A stretch of DNA of 53,684 nt from RGIG4608 sp045643885 (GTDB lineage: Bacteria > Bacillota > Clostridia > Oscillospirales > CAG-272), in assembly GCA_045643885.1 (NCBI GenBank), contig JAZRFY010000018.1, positions 1-53,684 of the forward strand, in the 5' to 3' direction. The notes under the pieces were generated by a model that had not been told where the DNA came from, made no database searches, and saw nothing but the letters and a program-made list of their open reading frames with translations. This document shows positions 50,452 through 53,684 of this stretch, in pieces. The position numbers and the translations under genes are program-made. Numbering within the stretch: position 1 is the stretch's first letter; every line of letters starts with the position of its first letter.

Positions 50452-50466
50452 TACAATATAATTGTA
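50452..50466. promoter_or_regulatory. Palindromic operator over the XRE gene's -10 box
   Basis: TACAATATAATTGTA is a perfect 15-base inverted repeat (6-3-6); its right half is the -10 hexamer of the XRE promoter. Confidence 0.65.
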
Positions 50467-50489
50467 CCACATTTGTAGTGTATTGTCAA
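50461..50489 (-). promoter_or_regulatory. Promoter of the XRE gene
   Basis: Minus-strand TTGACA (50484-50489), 17-base spacer, TACAAT (50461-50466). Confidence 0.82.
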
Positions 50490-50495
50490 GTACCT

Positions 50496-50521
50496 TTTGT
50501 AATATTTGTAATATTTTTGTA
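50496..50521. repeat. Three phased TTTGTA repeats upstream of the XRE promoter
   Basis: TTTGTA occurs at 50496, 50505 and 50516, with a further copy at 50472 inside the promoter spacer. Spacing of 9 and 11 bases is close to one helical turn, as expected for a regulator's binding array. Confidence 0.55.
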
Positions 50522-50659
50522 GTTTGTTGTAAATTCAATAGCTGATAATTATGTATAATCAGTTTTTATTGTAAAGACCAATAATTAAGAATAATACTAC
50601 CCCCTGTTTTATTGAACATTTTTATTTGCAACATTTCTGCTAACAATTCCCTTTTGGCG

Positions 50660-50688
50660 TTCGCGGGCGGGAGAATTCGCGATATAAT
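50660..50688 (+). promoter_or_regulatory. Probable promoter of the DUF6809-integrase pair
   Basis: TATAAT (50683-50688) is preceded at 17 bases by TTCGCG (50660-50665), a poor -35. The same TTCGCG repeats at 50676-50681 just before the -10. The locally GC-rich sequence in AT-rich DNA suggests dependence on a regulator. Confidence 0.5.
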
Positions 50689-50715
50689 TAGCTTACATTT
50701 TATAGGAGGTTAATT

Positions 50716-50988
50716 ATGAAGTCGATACTTGAGGAGTTGTTTTACGGAAATATATGTCCTAACACAGACTGCCGTAGCAAAGAAAAAGACGTCAAGGAGC
50801 TTATGGTTTACATAGCAGATCATCGCAATGCGCTCAAGGGTGAGCTCACGGACAAGCAAAAGGAGATTTTAGAAAAGTTTGATGACTGTTGGAACGAGCT
50901 TACCGATATCAACGAGCGTGAAATTTTTGTTTATGCGTTCAAGCTTGGCGCTCGAATTGCTATTGAAGTCCTCTCAAGCAAGGAGTGA
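50716..50988 (+). CDS. DUF6809-like small protein
   Basis: A 90-residue helical protein beginning MKSILEELFYGNICPNTDC and ending FVYAFKLGARIAIEVLSSKE. This outline, with ELFYGNI near the start and F-x-x-GF/AFKLGAR near the end, recalls DUF6809 proteins common in clostridial mobile elements; the family name is from memory of the pattern. Function unknown. TAGGAGG precedes the ATG, and the integrase starts 9 bases after the stop, so both share a transcript. Confidence 0.7.
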   Translation: MKSILEELFYGNICPNTDCRSKEKDVKELMVYIADHRNALKGELTDKQKEILEKFDDCWNELTDINEREIFVYAFKLGARIAIEVLSSKE

Positions 50989-50997
50989 GGTGGCATT

Positions 50998-52173
50998 ATG
51001 ACAGGTTGTGTTGCGGAACGTAATGGTGTATATTACGTTCGATTAAGCTATTATGATAGAAATCACAAAAGGCGGGACAAGTTCATAAGCACCGGGCTTT
51101 CAGGTCGAGGTGCTAAAAAGAAAGCAACTGCTATGATTGAGCAGTTGATTGAAAAATACAAGTATCTTGAGAAAAGTGATCATCCAGCCAAGATGGCTGA
51201 CTATCTAATAATGTGGAAAAATCTTCGCAAAAGTGAGGTCGCTGAAACCACTTATGACGGATATCACACCTATATTGATAGGCACCTTGTTCCCTATTTT
51301 AGAGATCTTAATTTGAATATTCAAGATATCACTGCAGGGCATATTTTTGATTACGTCAACTATCTTTCCAATGACGGTGGCAGAAAGGATAACAAGATTG
51401 GTGGGCAATCCAACACCTCAATTAGAAAGATTATCAGTATTCTTAGACAGGTATTTGAATATGCCGTTCTATATGGAGATATCAAAATCAACCCTGCCCT
51501 TCAACTTCCCTTGCCAAAGACAACCAATAAAAAAGATGAGCGTCAAGTTTTCCTGACATCCGAAGATGCTCAAAAAATGCTTGACGCTTTTCAAAATGAA
51601 GAGATTGGACCTATCGTTTATGTTACGCTTTATTATGGATTGCGAAAATCCGAAGCGCTTGGTCTTCGTTGGCAAGCCGTTGATTTTGATGCTAACACCA
51701 TCACGATAAATCATACTGTGGTTGGCAACGGTCATATTGTAAGAAAAGATACCACCAAGACATACACAAGCCGACGAACTTATGAGTTGCTCCCCGATGT
51801 TAAAGCCTTACTTTTGAAGCTAAAAGACCAACAAGATGACTACAAGCGTAGGCTTGGTTCTGGCTATCATATGAACGACTATATATTCAAGAATCCTAAT
51901 GGCGTGCCCTATCGTCCCGATAGCCTCACACGGAGTTTTAAGCGCGCCCTGGCTCGTCACGGACTTCCTCAAATGCGCTATCACGATTTGCGGCACTCAA
52001 CAGCGAGTATTCTTGTTGATAAAGGCTGGGACATCAATGATATCAAGGAATGGCTCGGTCACGCGGATATTTCAACGACAGCGAATATTTATGCGCATAT
52101 TAGTCATAGACATAAGGTTTCACTTGCTAAAAGTCTTAATGGGGCGTTGAGTTTTGGGGAGATTAACGAATAA
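50998..52173 (+). CDS. int: Tyrosine-family site-specific integrase (Tn916-like)
   Basis: A 391-residue integrase. The N-terminal arm-binding domain (about 1-55, VYYVRLSYYDRNHKRRDKF) and SAM-like core-binding domain (about 62-165) precede the catalytic domain. All key residues are seen: Arg in YYGLRKSEALGLRW (about 215), the Lys beta-hairpin near VRKDTTKTYTSRR, H-x-x-R in HDLRHSTAS, the later His in WLGHADISTT and the Tyr nucleophile in ANIYAHI. It should integrate and excise the surrounding element. GAGGTG precedes the ATG. Full length, no damage seen. Confidence 0.93.
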   Translation: MTGCVAERNGVYYVRLSYYDRNHKRRDKFISTGLSGRGAKKKATAMIEQLIEKYKYLEKSDHPAKMADYLIMWKNLRKSEVAETTYDGYHTYIDRHLVPYFRDLNLNIQDITAGHIFDYVNYLSNDGGRKDNKIGGQSNTSIRKIISILRQVFEYAVLYGDIKINPALQLPLPKTTNKKDERQVFLTSEDAQKMLDAFQNEEIGPIVYVTLYYGLRKSEALGLRWQAVDFDANTITINHTVVGNGHIVRKDTTKTYTSRRTYELLPDVKALLLKLKDQQDDYKRRLGSGYHMNDYIFKNPNGVPYRPDSLTRSFKRALARHGLPQMRYHDLRHSTASILVDKGWDINDIKEWLGHADISTTANIYAHISHRHKVSLAKSLNGALSFGEINE

Positions 52174-52198
52174 GATACTTAAATAGTATGTTTCTTAT

Positions 52199-52238
52199 AG
52201 AAAAATCACCGAACAGAATAGCTCGGTGATTTTTTAGC
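52199..52238 (+). terminator. Bidirectional terminator after the integrase gene
   Basis: AAAAATCACCGA / TCGGTGATTTTT (52201-52212, 52223-52234), a perfect 12-bp stem with a ten-base loop; it also lies just past the stop codon of the convergent gene. Confidence 0.88.
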
Positions 52239-52243
52239 ACTTA

Positions 52244-52852
52244 TCAAATTGAACTTAGTGACTCAAGACGAGTTTTAATAGTAACTGATAAGATAGCAAT
52301 TGCTTTCAGGGTGCTATCTAACATTTCATCTACAATTCTATAATCAATATCTTCATATTTCTCGTCAAAAAGTGATTTTCCAAATTCAGCCCAACGGATT
52401 GAGTCATCATGAATAATTTTTACAATTGCAGTTGAAGAAACTAGGACATCTTTCGGAATATAAGCTTGGTGAATTAGAGTCTCATTTCTTATTTCTTTAA
52501 ACATATCAGCATATCTTCCAAAACATTCTTTGAAATATTCGCATTTCTTTATATATTCAGATTTTTCTCCTTTTTCCATACAGTATTTCAAATCATGGAT
52601 TAATGGCACCATTTCTGCAATAATAGGCTCCATTTTTTGATAATACTGCATCTCACGATCGAGTATCATTTCATATGCACGAGAAGAACGAGAGAGTTGA
52701 TTTCTATATTTTTCAACCTTTTTTTCAAAAGTAGAATCTATGCTAGTTTCTAAGAATTTCAAAAACAACTGTTTAAATATAGTTAATAGACCTATTAAAG
52801 CTATAGATCCGCCACCAATTGCTACAATAATATCTTTTATTAATTCCGACAT
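52244..52852 (-). CDS. Membrane-anchored coiled-coil protein of unknown function
   Basis: A 202-residue protein with one N-terminal transmembrane helix (about 7-33, IIVAIGGGSIALIGLLTIF) followed by a long charged helical region (about 40-120, with KKVEKYRNQLSRSSRAYEMI) and a helical C-terminal part. No family was recognised. Single-helix anchors with helical bodies are frequent in element-borne accessory or defence genes, but nothing here proves that. It converges on the integrase gene and is preceded by another unrecognised minus-strand gene. Confidence 0.7.
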   Translation of the reverse strand: MSELIKDIIVAIGGGSIALIGLLTIFKQLFLKFLETSIDSTFEKKVEKYRNQLSRSSRAYEMILDREMQYYQKMEPIIAEMVPLIHDLKYCMEKGEKSEYIKKCEYFKECFGRYADMFKEIRNETLIHQAYIPKDVLVSSTAIVKIIHDDSIRWAEFGKSLFDEKYEDIDYRIVDEMLDSTLKAIAILSVTIKTRLESLSSI

Positions 52853-52921
52853 AATGCCTCCATAAAAAATAATCTTTTAACTTAAAATGAATTAGTTCAA
52901 TTTTTAATATATTAATACAAC

Positions 52922-53629
52922 TTAATCGCACTTGTGATAAAAAGAAGTAGCATTATTGAAAAGCTCTTCACTCGTTCTTTGCAATAATTTTATAACTTCG
53001 TTATATAATTTCAAATTAAAATATTTATCAGAGATTTCTTTTTCTCCAACTAAACGAATATGCACCCTGTTTCTAAGATCTATTAGTTCTTTTATTCTCG
53101 ATAACTCTTCTGAAGAAAAAGAAGTAATTCCTAAATCATTTATACGTTTTATAGCTTCATACGAACGAAAACGTTGATTCTTATTGAATGATTTTTTACA
53201 ATTACGCTTTCTTTTGCACTCTTTAGAGTCACAGCAAATTTGATTTGCGCACTCTAAAACCATAGCCTCAAAAATTGCAATTAAATTTACTATTGCACTT
53301 TTGTACATCACAGTAGCTACAGGCCCCCAAAAGTAAAAACGATTTATCAAAAAATTATGTAGATCAGACAATTGAAGCGCATACCCAATATTACTTCTAA
53401 CAACCCAATTAGAAGCTATAGTACGCAAATGATATTTATTTAATAAATACTCTTTTTTTCTAATATACCCTATTGGAATCTTTATTTTATTCTCGTCATC
53501 AAATGCAAAATTTTCTTCTGGAACATTTAATCCTTCGCTTCTCAATAAATTTTCATTCTCTAGAAGCAACTCGGTTATTTTTTTATTGTTTTCTTTAATT
53601 TTTTCTTTTGTTTCTGCTGAAATATCCAT
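52922..53629 (-). CDS. Uncharacterised protein, possibly HEPN-like
   Basis: A 235-residue soluble protein: an N-terminal coiled coil (about 1-30), a helical middle with a hydrophobic segment (KSAIVNLIAIFEAMVLECANQ), a Cys/Lys/Arg cluster (CCDSKECKRKRNCKK, about 130-145) and a helical C-terminal part containing LIDLRNRVHIRL. The RNxxH arrangement and the preceding helix recall HEPN folds, whose usual motif is RxxxxH, so the match is imperfect. An AGGTG site lies before the ATG. AT content is higher than in the core genes, consistent with transfer. Confidence 0.6.
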   Translation of the reverse strand: MDISAETKEKIKENNKKITELLLENENLLRSEGLNVPEENFAFDDENKIKIPIGYIRKKEYLLNKYHLRTIASNWVVRSNIGYALQLSDLHNFLINRFYFWGPVATVMYKSAIVNLIAIFEAMVLECANQICCDSKECKRKRNCKKSFNKNQRFRSYEAIKRINDLGITSFSSEELSRIKELIDLRNRVHIRLVGEKEISDKYFNLKLYNEVIKLLQRTSEELFNNATSFYHKCD

Positions 53630-53684
53630 AAGCACCTAAAATCATCTTAAGCAAAATACCAACGACCATTTTTTATAATAATAA

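Noticed and set aside
50452..50532. CRISPR array or plasmid iterons suggested by TTTGTA repeats
   Set aside because: Repeats are only 6 bases, irregularly spaced, and sit over a repressor promoter; no Cas or replication gene is present.

Overview
The window looks like low-GC Clostridia chromosome, probably from an uncultured gut species. It carries an endospore programme (yqfC, yqfD, ylbJ, spoIIAA-spoIIAB-sigF), a T-box-controlled tyrS, canonical sigma-A promoters with 17-base spacers, strong AGGAGG-type ribosome sites and many short hairpin-plus-T-tract terminators. The species cannot be named from the sequence alone.

Layout. 1-3.5 kb: end of a lipoprotein gene, then a transporter and glycoside hydrolase (GH2) pair. 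3.6-5.4 kb: a small lipoprotein and prs. 5.5-12.8 kb: a co-directional cluster read yqfC, yqfD, phoH, ybeY, era, recO, mutS2. 12.8-17.2 kb: ylbJ, lnt, an RluA-type pseudouridine synthase and upp. 17.4-23.1 kb: mtaB, T-box plus tyrS, an aspartate aminotransferase and asnS. 23.3-30.3 kb: an XPD/DinG-type helicase, a MecA-like adaptor, tRNA-Thr, pgeF with a ThyX-like gene, trpS and a TagO/WecA-type transferase. 30.4-34.6 kb: an ECF-type sigma factor with a small membrane partner, pgsA, rimO, hpt and a second RluA-type enzyme. 34.7-38.9 kb: a divergent sugar locus (GPH symporter and a large GH2 enzyme) with operator-like palindromes. 38.9-40.5 kb: the spoIIA operon. 40.6-42.9 kb: small accessory genes (Nudix, two GNATs, two small proteins). 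43.1-47.5 kb: rhamnose catabolism (rhaB, rhaA, rhaD) with a divergent AraC-type regulator.

From about 47.5 kb to the right edge the DNA looks like an integrated mobile element or island. It begins with a 0.7 kb non-coding stretch holding two 5'-truncated tRNA-Pro-like remnants and repeated TACGCA motifs. Next comes a three-gene operon: a 35-residue zinc-ribbon protein, a DUF2188-like protein and a coiled-coil CHAT protease. It is followed by a candidate 80-nt RNA with its own promoter and terminator, an autoregulated XRE repressor, a DUF6809-like protein, a Tn916-type tyrosine integrase and two unrecognised proteins. The CHAT module with its small partners and the nearby RNA is the best candidate here for an undescribed system, possibly defence or programmed cell death.

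The genes form four working groups: catabolism of plant or host glycans and rhamnose; translation and RNA modification (three tRNA synthetases, two methylthiotransferases, two pseudouridine synthases, YbeY, Era); DNA maintenance (RecO, MutS2, helicase); and spore formation.
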